A stretch of DNA of 64,000 bases from Erythrophleum ivorense (taxonomy: Eukaryota; Streptophyta; Magnoliopsida; Fabales; Fabaceae). Both the position numbers and the translations under genes were made by a program. The DNA lies in assembly GCA_026724425.1 (NCBI GenBank), contig JAIUCV010000002.1, positions 9,181,001 to 9,245,000 of the forward strand, read 5' to 3'. Each line of letters starts with the position of its first letter. The stretch's first letter is position 1. Below the pieces are notes generated by a model. That model did not search any database, was not told the origin of the DNA, and saw nothing but the letters and a program-made list of their open reading frames with translations. Below are positions 24,286 through 37,174 of this stretch, piece by piece.

Positions 24286-26269
24286 ATAAGATGAGATAAA
24301 TAATACAGAATTATTACCCATCACTCTTCTTGGACTTTTACACTAGATACTTTGTTGTGATTGCATGAGAACAATCTTCAAGAACTCTTTCATTAGAAAT
24401 CTCATTATAGAACTAGTATAAGAGATATATCCCTTAAATATACTTTAAATGTTTATTTATATGTCTTAGATGCCCTAAATTCACTTATATGCACCAAATT
24501 CTATACTTATGACAATATAATCTCTCTCGAGTTTACTTTTATTTAGATAACCTTTTGTCATATGCATCCATACTTATGAAATAACTAAAACTTCATAACA
24601 AGCATGCTTTAAGTACTAACATAGTTATGTATATCTCAAATGATTTTTTTTTTTTGGCACACATATCACTTTCTTGTATGCCTCTAAGTATGGGCCTTCC
24701 AAGGGATCAATTAATATTTTACGCATAAACATATTTTGGAATAACACCTTTCTATGTTATTGACCTCTCTCATTCTTTTATTTATATGCTTTCTCTTGTT
24801 ATGATATTTTAGGATTTTAGTGTATGTTACAGCTTCTCGTTTATCATGATTGGTCAATATTGGACTTAATATTTCACCAATGATCTCCAAGTTTTCTACA
24901 ACTCTTTTAAGCCATATAATCTGTTGCACTATTGCAAAACACACAATAACCCCTACTTTCTTGGTAAATAATATTATGCACATCTGCTTCTTGCTGTTTC
25001 AAGATATTACATCATTTTTAAGCAAGAAAGTGCATCTAAAATTTAATTTCACGTATCTAGATATCCTCTTTAATATAATGCTTAGTTTTTTATACCTTAG
25101 AAGTATCTTAGCGTTCTCTTAATAGCACTCTTATGCTATTGACTGAAATTTTATCATTACCAGAACACAATGCCAGTTACTTGTAAATATCTAACCTTCT
25201 ATATATCATTACATACAATATCCAATGACATTGAAGTAAGGAACTTTCTACATAATTTTGAATATAAACTCACTTTGAAGACATTTTTCATGATTTAAAA
25301 GATGATGCAAGACCCTCTAGGAACCTTGTCCTATGAACCTTGGCACACAAATTGATTACTCAAAATTGGTTACGTCTCACACGAAAGCGAAAGCACACAA
25401 AGGGATTGTTAGTCAGAGATAGAACCTTAAGAGAACTTGTCTCTTAAAACCTTAGCCAATAACACCACAAAAGATAACCAATCCTTTAATAAGTTACATA
25501 AACTCTCAAAGAATACAAATAAGTAAAGGCCTTACAGAGAATTGAATAATACTCAAATTCATTTATAATCTAAATATGGAGTATAATAGGAAGCCTTTTA
25601 TAGGTAGAGTTCCTAAGAGTTTAAAACCCTAAAATAAATACTAAAATATCTTAAATGGTGCCTAAAATTAAGGAATAAGATTAGGAAATTAATTTCATCT
25701 TAATCTCTAATAAAAGATCTTTGATCAAGTCATAAATAATAAAATAAATGAAATCCATAAAAAATCTAATCCAAAACTAATTAGCCCCTTTAAGTAGTCA
25801 CATGGAATCCTCATACTTTATTAAAAGTCACATGATTGACATATGATTCTTAATCTCTTGCAATTAGACTCCAATTAGGCTTTAGCACTTCTCTTGTAGA
25901 ATGGTCAGTATAATCACACATTTTTTATCTTCTTGGGCCCTCTCTTGACTCAAATGAATAGGCTCTAAGTCATGGAGCCTATAAATCAAATAATTAAAGG
26001 CTTCTTTCATTGTTTTGGCTCTAACTCTTGTTATTGGGCCTCCTATGCCTCGCAACGGAACTTTAGGAACTTTTGACTTGAACTCTTGGGTTTTAATTTG
26101 CAAATCACATCCTTAGGCCTGAAGCTTAGCATCATATCCTCCATTAGATCCACTTCCATGCTCAGTAAGGTCTCTTAGTACTATTGCATCATTCAGACTA
26201 TTACCTTTTACTACAAGAACATTAATGGGTTTACAATTTTTTATGCTAAACTGTTTAAGGATTTTCTAA

Positions 26270-27060
26270 TGACAATATACTTGTTAAAGAGTCATCAATT
26301 TCTTCAAGCAATTTTTTTGGATCTTAATGCCAATGATGTACTATGTTTTACCTATATCATTTATCTCAAAATTTAAAGATAATTATTCTTTAATGACCAT
26401 TAAAGAATGTTGTCTATTCTTAACTAATGATATATCATCCATATAAAGAATAGCATTACAAGTTTCTCTCAAATTGCTAAATACAAATACAATGGATTTC
26501 ATTAATTATTTAAAATTCATACAAAGTCATTACTTGATGAAATTCGAATACCATTATTTGGATGATTATTTTAGTTCGTAAATGAATCTTTTAAGCCTAC
26601 AAGCCCTTTGTTTTATTCCTTTTTTGTGGAACTTAAAAGTTGTTCCATGCAGTTTCTTCATTTAGCTCTCCTTTTGATAATATAGCTTTTACATCCATTT
26701 ATGTAGTTAGAAGTATGAACTTGAACTATAACTAGGATTAGTCTAATCATATAATGTGTGGGAAGGTATTTTCAAAACATATACATTTTCTATTGTATAT
26801 ACCACTTAGCAATTTAATATGTCTTTTTTCTCTTAATTAATCCATTTATTATTCTCTCTACCTTAAGAATCATTTGTTCTTAATTGCCATTCAATTAGAT
26901 GAATGGTCTACCAAGTCTTTGGCATGGTTTGTCTTCATCACCTTTATCTCTTATTCTATTGATCTTATCCAATCTTCTTTAGTAAAGTGTAACTGAGCCC
27001 TTCAAAATGCATTTGGTTCCTTAATATCTAGTAAAGTATCTTTGAATGTTGCTTTTTTAA
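26270..27060 (-). pseudogene. Copia reverse transcriptase, degenerate
   Basis: The minus strand gives MDVKAILSKGELNEET (about 26700-26650, compare MDVKTAFLNGEL in intact elements) and a catalytic block YMDDISLVKN (about 26445-26415, a YVDD-type site). LNFEINDIGKT and YIIGIKIQ follow. Several stops and frame changes separate the blocks. Confidence 0.85.
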
Positions 27061-27559
27061 TTTTAAATCAATGTTTAGGCACACTTTTGTGGTTACTTTA
27101 AAATAATAGAGTTGTTTATGCAACCTTTTTACCTTACACCAAGCTCTTGCTTAGATCGACAAGTCGAGGTGTAACTACTTGTCCTCATTAACTTAGTATT
27201 GTATGTCATATAAAGATGTATACCTATTAATCTCATATTTATTTAAAAATTTATTCTTTAAATGTCATATTTAAGGACTCAATTTTAATTATACTTCCAC
27301 TTTCATTTTCACTAATGAAAACATACTCTTTTGATTGTTCTAAGTATTTTGTAAAGATACATTTCTTACTTTTTAAACTTAATTCTCATGCTTATGAAAA
27401 TTATCATAGACATAAATATATGACCCAATGGTCTTAAAATGCTTGAAACCAACTTATTATGTCCACAAAATATATAAGTGTGAAAGTAACTTAAGTAAAG
27501 GGTACTTTGTTAAGTTTAAAGACATCAATTCTTAACTCATTACCCTAAATGAGTAAGAT

Positions 27560-27990
27560 TGTTTGAGTCATTATTCACCTTAATTATTTCCAGTAAGGCT
27601 TTTATTCTCTTTCTCAACATCTCCAATTGCCAAGGAGTGTTAAAGAATTTTTAATTGCCTTATAATTTCTTTTTTGTTTTACAAAGTTCATTGAACTAAT
27701 CTTGACAAAATGTTCACATCCTCGGTCACAAGTCAAAACTTTAATTTTGTTATCTATTTGATTCTCAACCATATTTACCTAATGTCTAAAGTATTCAAGT
27801 GCTTCGAACTTATAGGAGATTAAATGCAATTGACCATATTGTGAATAATTGCTTACTCTTAATCTCTTTAGACCACAAATATTAAAATGAATTAATTGCA
27901 ATAGATTTCCAAATCTAATTCCTCTTTAAGATGTTTTTTTTTAAATTTGTTTTACCTAGCAGGCAACTTTCTTATAGTGGCATTTCTAAA
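27560..27990 (-). pseudogene. Copia integrase, degenerate
   Basis: Minus-strand segments FEALEYF, MVENQIDNKIKVLTCDRG (about 27780-27715) and a later REK/EKE-like stretch match the core integrase of copia elements. There KIKxLRSDRGGEY carries the second catalytic Asp, and here CDRGCEH keeps it. Stops interrupt the frame. Confidence 0.85.
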
Positions 27991-30900
27991 ATAGAAATAG
28001 ATCTGAACATCTTTTATTTTGTTAATTTACTCATTCTCTATTCACTTGTAAGACTTATCCTAGCATATCATTTATTGATATTTATAACTAAATTAGAAGT
28101 AGAATATTAGGTAAAGCATTCATGTTTACACTTATGCCTAACATAATAATATTATTTTAGAGGAAATTAGAATTACGTTTCATGTCCCTTTTATTATATT
28201 AATAGAGTTGTCATGGAAAATCAGCACTAAAATCTAAAATTAAAAAGAAAAATGATAAATATTAAATTTTATTGAATATTTGAAGTTTATAAAATACTAT
28301 TTAGGATGGGGGTTGTCTCTCATCTTCTACTTCAATTCTTATAATCCTTTTTATATAAAGTGATTTACTTTTGAAAAGCAACAGATGATATTTTACAAAA
28401 GATTCTCAATCCTTAATTGTATGATTTGTGACCTTTAACTCATTTTGCTTAGCATTATTATGAGCATAATAAGCCACCTTTTTTACTAGTACGAGGGTTG
28501 ACCTTTATTATGTTAAGTTTTTTTTTCACTATATTCACCTCTTAATTCTTTTTTGGCCTTCTTAAAATGTTGGCCAAATTTTCTCTTAATATGAAAGTGT
28601 TATCATCTTGTACTTATATTTTGAAGTCACAACAATTTTAGTTATATAAACATTTCTAGAGGTTTAATAGCTTCTAAATGCTCATCCCTAATTCTATATG
28701 ACAAGTAATATTATTAAAAGAATGATGTACTCTTTCGGGGTTAAATTCACTTTTATATATTTCCAACTTATAAATAGAGATCTCGTGACAACATTAATTT
28801 TATTACTCATTAGCAAGAACGTGACTGATTGATTTAATTCCTTAATTGTCAATCTTCTCAATTTAGTCATACTTCTATAATTAAACTTGCCTATAAAGGA
28901 TATTTACATGGCTTGAGCAATTAAATATAACTCACACTCATATATGATATTATTAGCTATATTGCTTAACATTATTTTATGAGCTATAGAGTTCTCTTTT
29001 CCTTTTCAAAGAAAAATTCTAGATCTCTACCTAATTGAGGTGTATTTTTATGTTTAAAATCCTATACAACATTAATTAATGTTTTCTTAGCATCCTATTC
29101 CTTTTCTAGGACTTAAGAATCTTAAGGTGCCAAATTTTTTAATTGACACCCTTTAACTTGTCATTTTTATCAAACAAGGCTTTGATATTTAAATAACCAT
29201 AATTATAATTTAATATTTACATAAACTTAAAACAGATTGACTATATATATAATGCTATTTATATATTTATAATAGATTTCTACTAGACCAATAATAACAT
29301 TATTAGGTTCATAATCAGAAATCTTCAATTGATATACTTCCATCACATGTATTCTAAAAATGCCAATACTTTTTTTATTGAATTCATCTGCAAAATCTAT
29401 TTAAGTTATAGTTCTTTAGATGAGCTTTTAAGCTAAAAATCTAAGAACTCTCTCTCAATAAGGTATTTTTCTTTCCTTTTATTTATTTATTTAGTACAAT
29501 GCACTTGTAAATTGCATTTGCATCGAACATACACTAAGGACTCACTTTAAAGATGTTTATCATCTTTAAAGATTTTCTCTCTAGCCATCATAAGCGTATT
29601 TCCAATTGTCTTAGGTAATTACAACCTATTTTCAATTGAGGATTACTATAACATTTTGGACAACATGTCTTACATGTTTGATTAATATCTTACAATCAAT
29701 TATCTATTTGTGTGCATTACACATAAAGAATTCTTGTATTTTTCATATATGAAAAATAAGAAATTAGAGCTGCTTATTAAAATTTGTGACAATATGATAT
29801 TTCGTACATAGCTCAATCTTTAATGCACACTAACTAAAAGGACCAATTTTTTAATCTAATTTTGGTTTTCTAATTTTTTTTTCCTAAGGTCTCAATGATT
29901 GATGTTTACTAAACATAATCTAAAAGTATCTTATTCAAACCTAAAACCCATGATAAAATAGAAAGTTTAATTCCTCACATTTTTTATTATTTTAAAGACT
30001 TCTCATTTTTTTTAATTTTTTTATGTACTTATATATCTCCATATTGTAAATATAGAATATCACTAGGTTTATTATCACTCGTTTAAGGGAAATAAAAATT
30101 AATAATTCATAATTCTAATTTTTATGAATTCTTAAATATATAAAATCATCATTTTAAGGCCAAATTAAATTGAAAAATGACCAACAATATCTCAAATGCA
30201 AACATATTATATATCATATTGAAGCTTTTAGATTTAGAAATTTTTAAAAGCAAAAAAGCCTTTAAATCTCTTGTATGTGCCCCAACGTGCCTACTCCTCT
30301 CTCTTTCTCTCTCTCCCCTCCTCATTTGAAAATTAAAAAAAGAGGTGGCGCTTGCAATCTATGTGCCATACTAAAGGCCACTTCCGACTATAAGGTTTCC
30401 ACCATCTTCTTCTTCTTGCCTTCCTCTTTTTGTTCGTACATGTTTTAGTTTAAATGAAGGTCAAGGTGGCACAAATGCACTACCAATGGTACATGGATTG
30501 CACAAATTTATGGTCTAAGCAAGAAGTTACATGCCTTAAATTTTGATTGGTTAGCCTTGTTTTTTTTTTTCAAAAAATCAATTTCAAACTACCAATTTTA
30601 AATAGTCATATCTCTCTTAACACTAATCCATTTGAGGCAAACTTAATATTGTTGGAAAGCTTATTCAATAAGCTTTCTAATCAAATATGGCTTGTATCAA
30701 ATTGTTGCCTATGGTGAGAACGCCAAGCACTAAATTTAGTAGTCTCAACACCACTTTTTCAAATATTGATGCTCAAATTCCTCTCCTATGGTTTATGTAT
30801 TTTTTACCATTTTTTCTACCACAACATCCTTATTATATAAGCTTCAATTAGTGTGAGATTCATGTCTTAAATTTTTCTTTATTAAAATTTGCCATTAGAG

Positions 30901-31021
30901 GGTGCTCTTGATTCAATTTATGATTTCATGCAATTAAACAGTACATAAAACAATTTGCATAAAATTAACCAAACAAAAAGATATAAAAACATGTGAGGGT
31001 AGTAGATCCAAGCCTAACTTG

Positions 31022-31033
31022 GCTCTTATACTA
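31022..31033 (-). other. Primer-binding site of the copia element
   Basis: TAGTATAAGAGC on the minus strand matches TGGTATCAGAGC (initiator Met-tRNA 3' end complement) at 10 of 12 positions. It lies just inside the right LTR. Confidence 0.65.
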
Positions 31034-31034
31034 A

Positions 31035-31560
31035 TTAAAAATAAAATAAAATCACATTTTGAGTTGAATTCGAGTACCTAGCTAGATTGCAGTAGAATTG
31101 GATCATGTTCTGATCTTTTATCTTATGTAGTTGTGATTAAAGTCAATAAATGAGACTCTGATTATTGTCCACATTAGAAGGCACCACAATTTATGGAATT
31201 TTTGTTTTTTATGTTTATTCTCTCTTCTTTGCTTTTAATAAAAGGCTAAAAGGAAGAGAGGGAGAGCAGAGGCACCCACCTAGCTCATGCACTTTTATGA
31301 TTGCACAAAATACTAATCCCATACATCAATTTAGTTTTTAATTTTTTTTTAATTTAAATTTCTCACTTAATTGGGGAATAACTCATAAAAGATTTTGAAT
31401 TTTGATTTTCAAAAATCAAAATTCAAAAATAATTTATCAATTAATTAAATTAATTAATTTGTCACAATAATCAATTAATTAAATTAATTTCCTCTGGACT
31501 TGCTTTAATTATTGGATTTTGATTAACATAGTATGGGTAACCTAATAATTCAATAGAAAC
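31035..31560 (-). repeat. Copia 5' LTR (right copy)
   Basis: Pairs with 23769-24285 in the same orientation. It lies next to the primer-binding site, which makes it the 5' LTR for minus-strand transcription. Confidence 0.8.
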
Positions 31561-32861
31561 TAAAGATATATGACACTTCTTAAAAAAGATAGAATTATTT
31601 TTGTTATTTGAATAGTTCACTAATCACAAGGGTAAATAAATCTCTTTTATGAAAAGATATTTAAATTACATAGTCTCATCTTTTTAAAAAGATAATCGTA
31701 TTTTCTAAAATCAAAAAATAGTGAAAATATTCTTATGAATAATATTAATTTCTTTTACTAAAAATATAACTTATTCAAAAATTATGTTTTAAAATTTTAT
31801 TTCAATATTATTTATTTTACATTAAAAATCATAAAGTTAATTATTCTAAAATTTTATTAAATTTATAACAATATTTATGTTTATTAATATATATTTGATA
31901 CAAATATTATTGTTGAAATTATATTAATATTTTTAAATTGATTCATATTTAAAAATATGTTTTTTCTTTTAATAATTATTTTTTATCAAATGATTTTATA
32001 ATTTTTTAAATTTAGAGAACCAATTATTTTATATCAGTTAACAATATATTTAATACTTATTATATTATATAAGTAATATATAAAAATATTTCGATCAAAA
32101 TTAATATTTTAACTTTTTTTTGGTTGAATGAGAGATAATTATAACGTGTCTTTTAGTTTTAAAAGAAGAAAGTATAATTTACTCAAAACCAAAAAATAAT
32201 TAAATATTTGGGAGCCCAATGAAATGCAATAAAGAAGGAATTAATGAAACCTATGCTCTTTTTTATTTTTATTTTTTATTTTATTGTTATCCATGTTTAA
32301 GTGTATAATGCAAGGAAATAGAATACGTCTTTTCTATATAAATTCCTTTGCTACAAGGCCTTATCCATATCAATCATCATGTGATAGTAATGCAATGTAA
32401 TTCATGAAGCATTGGAGGCATTTACTTTTGCGTAAGATAGAAGAATTTCCTCCATATAGTTACATGCAATATTTATTATACCTTTATAACTATTACTTAT
32501 CATTACTCAATAATATCTATTTTATTTTAAATTTAAATTCAAGTAAAGGCTCAACATTCTTTTCCATCCACAAAATCATCTTTTTCTTTTACATTCCCTT
32601 CTCCGTTTTGCATACCAAGATGACTACAAGTGCTCATGCCTTGAGATCAGACACAGCACAATATATCCATAAATTCAAGGTTAGGCGGTAATTACCACCA
32701 ACCCCTTTAAACACAATCCAATGCTACCCGGAAGAGGTTTAGGGATATATGATTAGCACAATTTTGAGTATCACAATTTAAAAAACCAAACAGTAACAAT
32801 AGAAGGCTCATCATCAAGAAACAGAAACAAAGTTTTGTAGCAAGAGGATTAGCAAGATAGC
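31561..32861. other. AT-rich spacer and 3' region of RPN6
   Basis: No gene seen. The last 150-200 bases before 32862 probably hold the RPN6 3' UTR. An open frame at 32404-32691 is AT-rich and matches nothing I know. Confidence 0.4.
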
Positions 32862-34130
32862 TCATGCCATTATCTTGGCAGACCTAACATAAAGGCTGTC
32901 CACAACCTTCCCAATGTTGGAAATGGTTTCTAAGGTTGCAGGATATATGGCATCACTCTTGGGATCATCAAATATGACAAGGCATCCAGCACCTTGATCT
33001 AATGTACCAGCAAACTTCTTGTCCAAAATCATCTGAGACAATTTCCGCTCCACATTATCAATGGGAAGTTCAATTAGCTCAGCAATATGCGCGATCTCGA
33101 CCCTTGAGAATGGCTCAATTAATCTGCAAAGATTCTGCTCCAGAAGGGTATCATAAAGGGATGACAGGTGCCTGTGGACAATTGGGTCTTCCTCCAACTG
33201 TGCCTTGTAGTCCCGCAAAGCAATTTCAAATAACTTAAGGGATCGCTTAGAATGAGCATCTGCAACAGCTTTCATGGCATCCAAGTCAGGCCCAACATAT
33301 TGTAGGCCTGCTTTAGAAGATATAATGCCTGCCACATCATCAGCTTGACTCACCATAATCTTGCACAACAACATGTATTTTAGGCTAAAAACAGCCTTGG
33401 GGTCTTCAAGAGCATTGAAAGACTCAAAAGCTTCAAAGAAATAACTATATGCAGTTTTATAATCCTTCTCCTCGGCGTGAAGAATCCCACTTTGCAAATC
33501 TATGGCACCTTGTTGAGCAGGGGGCACGTAAATCGCATTAGCAGCTGTTCTTGCCGCTGTGAGGGCAGCTTTTGCCTTTGGAAGGTTTCTTAAGGAGAAG
33601 TGTAGCTTGCTTTCCAGCAAGTCTATGTCTACAAGAAGAAGCTTGTCATCCAATCTTCTAACCTCTTTGACCAAGCCAGTAAGGAGAGTCAAAGCTTCTG
33701 CATACTCCTTATTTTCCATAAGAAGGGCTGCAAGCCTTGCCTCAACACGCTGCCTCAGAAAGGTACGCTTTTCAGCACGAGTCCACTGCACCATTTCTTT
33801 GCAGAGTGTGATTTGTAGATCAGATGTCCCTGGTATTTTAGCAACAGAATCAATTATTCCCCTCACTATTTTTGCAGTTTTTGCCTTGGGGATCAACGAA
33901 AAGAATGGCCTCAACTGAGTGAGAAGGCTCCGCAGATCCTCTGCCCTATTCTCTTGCCTAAGAAGGTCAGAGAGGTTTGTAATGGCCTGCTCTTTAATGC
34001 GCAGAGCTTCAGGAGATGAAGAAGGGTTCTCCAGTACACGATAAAGAATGGAGATGGCCTCAGATGGGTTTTTGGCCTCTAGTGCCTGTGCAATTGTCTC
34101 TGTTGTTGCAGGAAGATATGATGGAGACAT
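32862..34130 (-). CDS. RPN6: 26S proteasome non-ATPase regulatory subunit 11 (RPN6)
   Basis: Intronless CDS of 422 residues starting MSPSYLPATTETIAQ; about 420 is usual for plants. The frame runs upstream to a splice acceptor at 34151/34152, but this ATG is the family start. The N-terminal two thirds is a helical TPR-like solenoid (for example SEAISILYRVLENP and YAEALTLLTGLVKEV). A PCI domain follows (about residues 230-395), including LEEDPIVHRHLSSLYDTLLE and the winged-helix part FSRVEIAHIAELIELP. RPN6 clamps the 19S lid to the 20S core and is needed for breakdown of ubiquitinated proteins in cytosol and nucleus. The leader exon (36234 to about 36330) is joined by a 2082-base intron. Site II motifs lie just upstream. 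The copy looks intact. Confidence 0.97.
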   Translation of the reverse strand: MSPSYLPATTETIAQALEAKNPSEAISILYRVLENPSSSPEALRIKEQAITNLSDLLRQENRAEDLRSLLTQLRPFFSLIPKAKTAKIVRGIIDSVAKIPGTSDLQITLCKEMVQWTRAEKRTFLRQRVEARLAALLMENKEYAEALTLLTGLVKEVRRLDDKLLLVDIDLLESKLHFSLRNLPKAKAALTAARTAANAIYVPPAQQGAIDLQSGILHAEEKDYKTAYSYFFEAFESFNALEDPKAVFSLKYMLLCKIMVSQADDVAGIISSKAGLQYVGPDLDAMKAVADAHSKRSLKLFEIALRDYKAQLEEDPIVHRHLSSLYDTLLEQNLCRLIEPFSRVEIAHIAELIELPIDNVERKLSQMILDKKFAGTLDQGAGCLVIFDDPKSDAIYPATLETISNIGKVVDSLYVRSAKIMA

Positions 34131-35467
34131 GGTTACTGCTTGGACAAACTTCTGCAAGAACAATTTTATTAATTAAGAGAAATAAGCAAAACTAAAATTC
34201 TTTGCATTACTATCAATTTGAGTGGAAAATATTATCTTGCTGCTTTAGCTGTGTTTTTCCTTTTAAACAAAAATAAATGTCTTTGGATTTTTCAAATGGC
34301 GATATTGCATTTGTTAAGATCCTCACGATGTATGCAGAGGAAAATTTATCAGCATTAATAGTCTTCAGTGACAAATATCTTATATGTGACTATCATAGCA
34401 TTGTCTAAGATCACTATGAAGGCTCATAATAAAAATCCTAAAAGAAGTCCCTCATTTCTGATAAACATTGTCATACAATATGAAGGGTATGTTCATAAAA
34501 CATATACATCTTAAAGAAGATCCAAGAAAAGGCAATATTCAAATAAAAAACAAGTAGAAAATTAATATAACTCTCAGTCTCAGGCATAACCAGCTACGTG
34601 TATTATAACTGTCTTGTGAAACAGAATGCAATGAAAATTAGAAACACAAAACGAAGCAATTGCATTGAAAAAGGGAAATTGATTCATTCCAAAGTGGGCA
34701 ACAACTCAACAAGTTTGTTTATGTGTGTATGTGTGTCTTGTGTTTGAAGCGCTTCTCATTAATTACCTTCAAGTCCATAAAATTTGTAAGGAGCAGAAAC
34801 ATGACCCAACTTTATATGGAAAACTGTATTGAATGGCAAGGATTAAACAATCATGATGCATATCAATGATAAGTTCTGTTTCTCTAGTATACAAAACTAC
34901 AAATAGCTTCTGGAGACAATCTTCCTAGCTCAAATGATGTCTAAAAAAGTGTACAGCCCTAGTGCTATCATGCTAAAATTGAGACGGAATCACAGCACTT
35001 GAGTATAAGTAGGTCCCAAGAAAAGATCACCGAACCATCAATTTTAGGGAAGAGCATTAAACTTAAAAATTTGGTAAAAAGCAGAGAATTAATACTACTT
35101 TAAACAAAAGCTGTGTTAACCGGCGAGGAAATATGCGAGATTTGTATGGGTAAAATCCACATGTGCTTAGTTGCCCATGCAACAAACAGTTGTTAAATAC
35201 AGCATTCCTAAATAAGGGCTGACAGCAATAAAATTTGGTAAGTTTTGAGGGGAATCTTGATGCATTAAGGTTGTAGCTAGAATCAAGGTGCCCAAAAAAA
35301 AAAAAAAGAACTTCACCCAATCAACAAATAAGAACCGGTCACTTCACTCTCAGCTATAGTCAAACAGCCAACAACGCACGTCAAAGTTCAATCACCAAAA
35401 AAAAAAAGAAAAAAAAAACACAACCCACATTTTAAGAGACCAATAAAACATTTCCTCACTAGTTTAT

Positions 35468-35874
35468 GTTGGGCTTGAGTAGGAGTTTTATTTTGAAGAG
35501 AGTGGGGTGGATTGGGGTGGGGGAGACAACCCACTCGCCATTGTTTGGATGTCACGATGTCATTAATGGATCGCAGTGAGTTTAAACTTTACAGGGTGAA
35601 ATTTCTAATATTACCCTTATGCAATTGAAAATGAAAACAGAAGAAAAGAAAAGTGGGGAGGGCTAAAAGAGGACATGAAAAATTATAAGCAATCCAACCC
35701 CCTAAATTTGGAGGGGTTGGAAAAATGGGGTGTGGGGTGGGGTGGAATGAGTTCCAACTCATCTTAACCCACATTAACTTTAAAACATCCAAACGGTTAG
35801 AACATTTAACCACCCCACCCCACTCCCAACTCATCCTCCCAATAAGAAACTCCCAAAAGGGGTAACAGGGCCAA
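35468..35874. mobile_element. MITE with imperfect terminal inverted repeats in the RPN6 leader intron
   Basis: The left end, GGGCTTGAGTAGGAGTTTTA followed by GAGTGGGGTGG, pairs in inverted orientation with the right end (CCACCCCACTCCCAACTC, AAACTCCC and CAGGGCC). TTGTTTGGATGT on the left pairs with ACATCCAAACGG on the right. No transposase; about 400 bases. Superfamily (hAT or PIF/Harbinger) is unclear because I could not settle the target duplication. Confidence 0.6.
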
Positions 35875-36120
35875 AGTAATAATTAATTAATCACAATCCT
35901 CTGAACTGAAATTCCAACTGGCATCCATACTTCAAAACATTCCATCACGCATGTATCAAGCAAATAACCATTATCCTCAATAATCAATATGCACAATGGT
36001 CAATGAGAAAATATTCAATTCAAAAATGCAGAACCAACTGAATTGCCGACCAAAAACTTAAGGTGCAGAGTTGGTGGATGCTGGTTAGCAGAGTGAACTG
36101 CACAGGAGAGAAAAAGCTGC

Positions 36121-36128
36121 TAGGGTTT
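36121..36128 (-). promoter_or_regulatory. Telo-box (AAACCCTA) at the start of the RPN6 leader intron
   Basis: TAGGGTTT on plus, AAACCCTA on the gene strand, about 105 bases after the leader-exon donor. Telo-boxes are common near start sites of housekeeping genes in plants. Confidence 0.4.
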
Positions 36129-36422
36129 CTTATTTTAAGGGTTCAAAATAGATGCTAAGAGCAGCTAATAGATTAAGCAATAAATCAATAGAATTGTTAA
36201 AATAAAAGTAAGAAATTGGAGGGTGGAAGTTACCTGAAGAGTAAAGGCAGAAACAAGAGGAGAGTAGCTCGCGGCAAAGGAGAGAGTGTTGGGCGTATGA
36301 AGAACAACGCTCGATTTGTGAGGTATGAGAGTTCAGAAAACCCCCCGGATAGATCTCAAGAGAGAAGACTGCTGTTTTGAGGTTTCTTGTTACTCAATTC
36401 GCCCTGGGATTCTCTGTTTCAT

Positions 36423-36459
36423 TGGGCCTGTTGGGTTTCCTATTCTTTGTAAATGGGCC
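36423..36459. promoter_or_regulatory. Two site II / proteasome-type TGGGC elements upstream of RPN6
   Basis: TGGGCC at 36423-36428 and 36454-36459, about 100-130 bases upstream of the leader exon. TGGGCY is the TCP-bound site II. A TGGGC core has also been reported as the plant proteasome-related cis element recognised by NAC factors in proteasome stress. Use here is inferred from position. Confidence 0.5.
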
Positions 36460-36478
36460 AACTTTCTTTGTGGGTTAA

Positions 36479-37075
36479 TTTGTTGGGGAAGGCCTACAAA
36501 TCACGAGAGATAGCTGAGCGTAATAACGCAATCCCAAAAAATTAAGAGTAGATTATATAGATTTTTTTATTTTGTTAAAGTTATATAATTTTTTTATTTT
36601 TAAAATATACAAAAAAATTATCTTAAAATAAAATATATTTTATAATTATTTTATTTTTAAATTTTTTAACCAAAATACTATTTATTAAACCTAAATACAT
36701 ATTTTTTTAATTAAAAAAATTTTAAATAGATGGTATTGTAGTCAAAAAATTTTAAAATTAAATTATAATAAAAGATAATTTGTTGGGGAAGGCCTACAAA
36801 TAATGAGAGATAGCTGAGTGTAATAACGCAATCCCAAAAAATTAAGAATAAATTATATAGATTTTTTTTTGGTTAAAGTTATATAAATTTTTTATTTTTA
36901 AAATATACACAATATTCCTGTAAAATAAAAAAATATCTTATACTTTAGTTCATTTTTAAATTTTTTAACCACAATACCATTTATTTAACCTAAACACATA
37001 TTTTTTAATCAAAAAATTTTAAATAGATGATATTATAGTTAAAAAATTTAAAATTAGACTAAAATAAAAGATAAA
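36479..37075 (+). repeat. Tandem duplication of about 300 bases upstream of RPN6
   Basis: Unit 1 (about 36479-36778) and unit 2 (about 36779-37075) both begin TTTGTTGGGGAAGGCCTACA. They share AGAGATAGCTGAG(C/T)G, TAATAACGCAATCCCAAAAA and the AT-rich tail with ATTTTTTAACCA. A third partial start (GGGGAAGGCCTAAAAATTC) lies near 37412. Confidence 0.85.
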
Positions 37076-37174
37076 TTTTTATTTTAAGAAAAATGTATAC
37101 ATATTTTAAAAATAAAATAAAGGGATGTATAATTTCAACTAAAAAAAATTAGATAATTTATTCACAAATTAATA

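Larger units (their letters stand above)
23769..31560 (-). mobile_element. Degenerate Ty1/copia LTR retrotransposon, about 7.8 kb
   Basis: Two roughly 520-base direct repeats (about 23769-24285 and 31035-31560) bound a region whose minus strand carries copia-type integrase (about 27560-27990) followed by reverse transcriptase (about 26270-27060). This integrase-then-RT order is the copia order. Beside the right-hand (5') LTR, the minus strand at 31022-31033 reads TAGTATAAGAGC, close to the plant initiator-Met primer site TGGTATCAGAGC. Coding parts are full of stops and frameshifts, and the LTRs are clearly diverged, so the insertion is old. Exact LTR tips and the target duplication could not be fixed by eye. 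Confidence 0.85.
34152..36233 (-). other. RPN6 leader (5' UTR) intron
   Basis: Minus-strand donor CAG|GTAACTTCC at 36234/36233 and acceptor TTCTTGCAG|AAG at 34152/34151. The ATG lies 21 bases inside exon 2. The intron holds a MITE (about 35468-35874) and a telo-box near its 5' end. The leader exon was inferred from the donor; its 5' end is unknown. Confidence 0.7.

Noticed and set aside
33002..33918. Plus-strand open frames of 78 and 119 codons
   Set aside because: They lie opposite the intact RPN6 coding sequence and show no family features.
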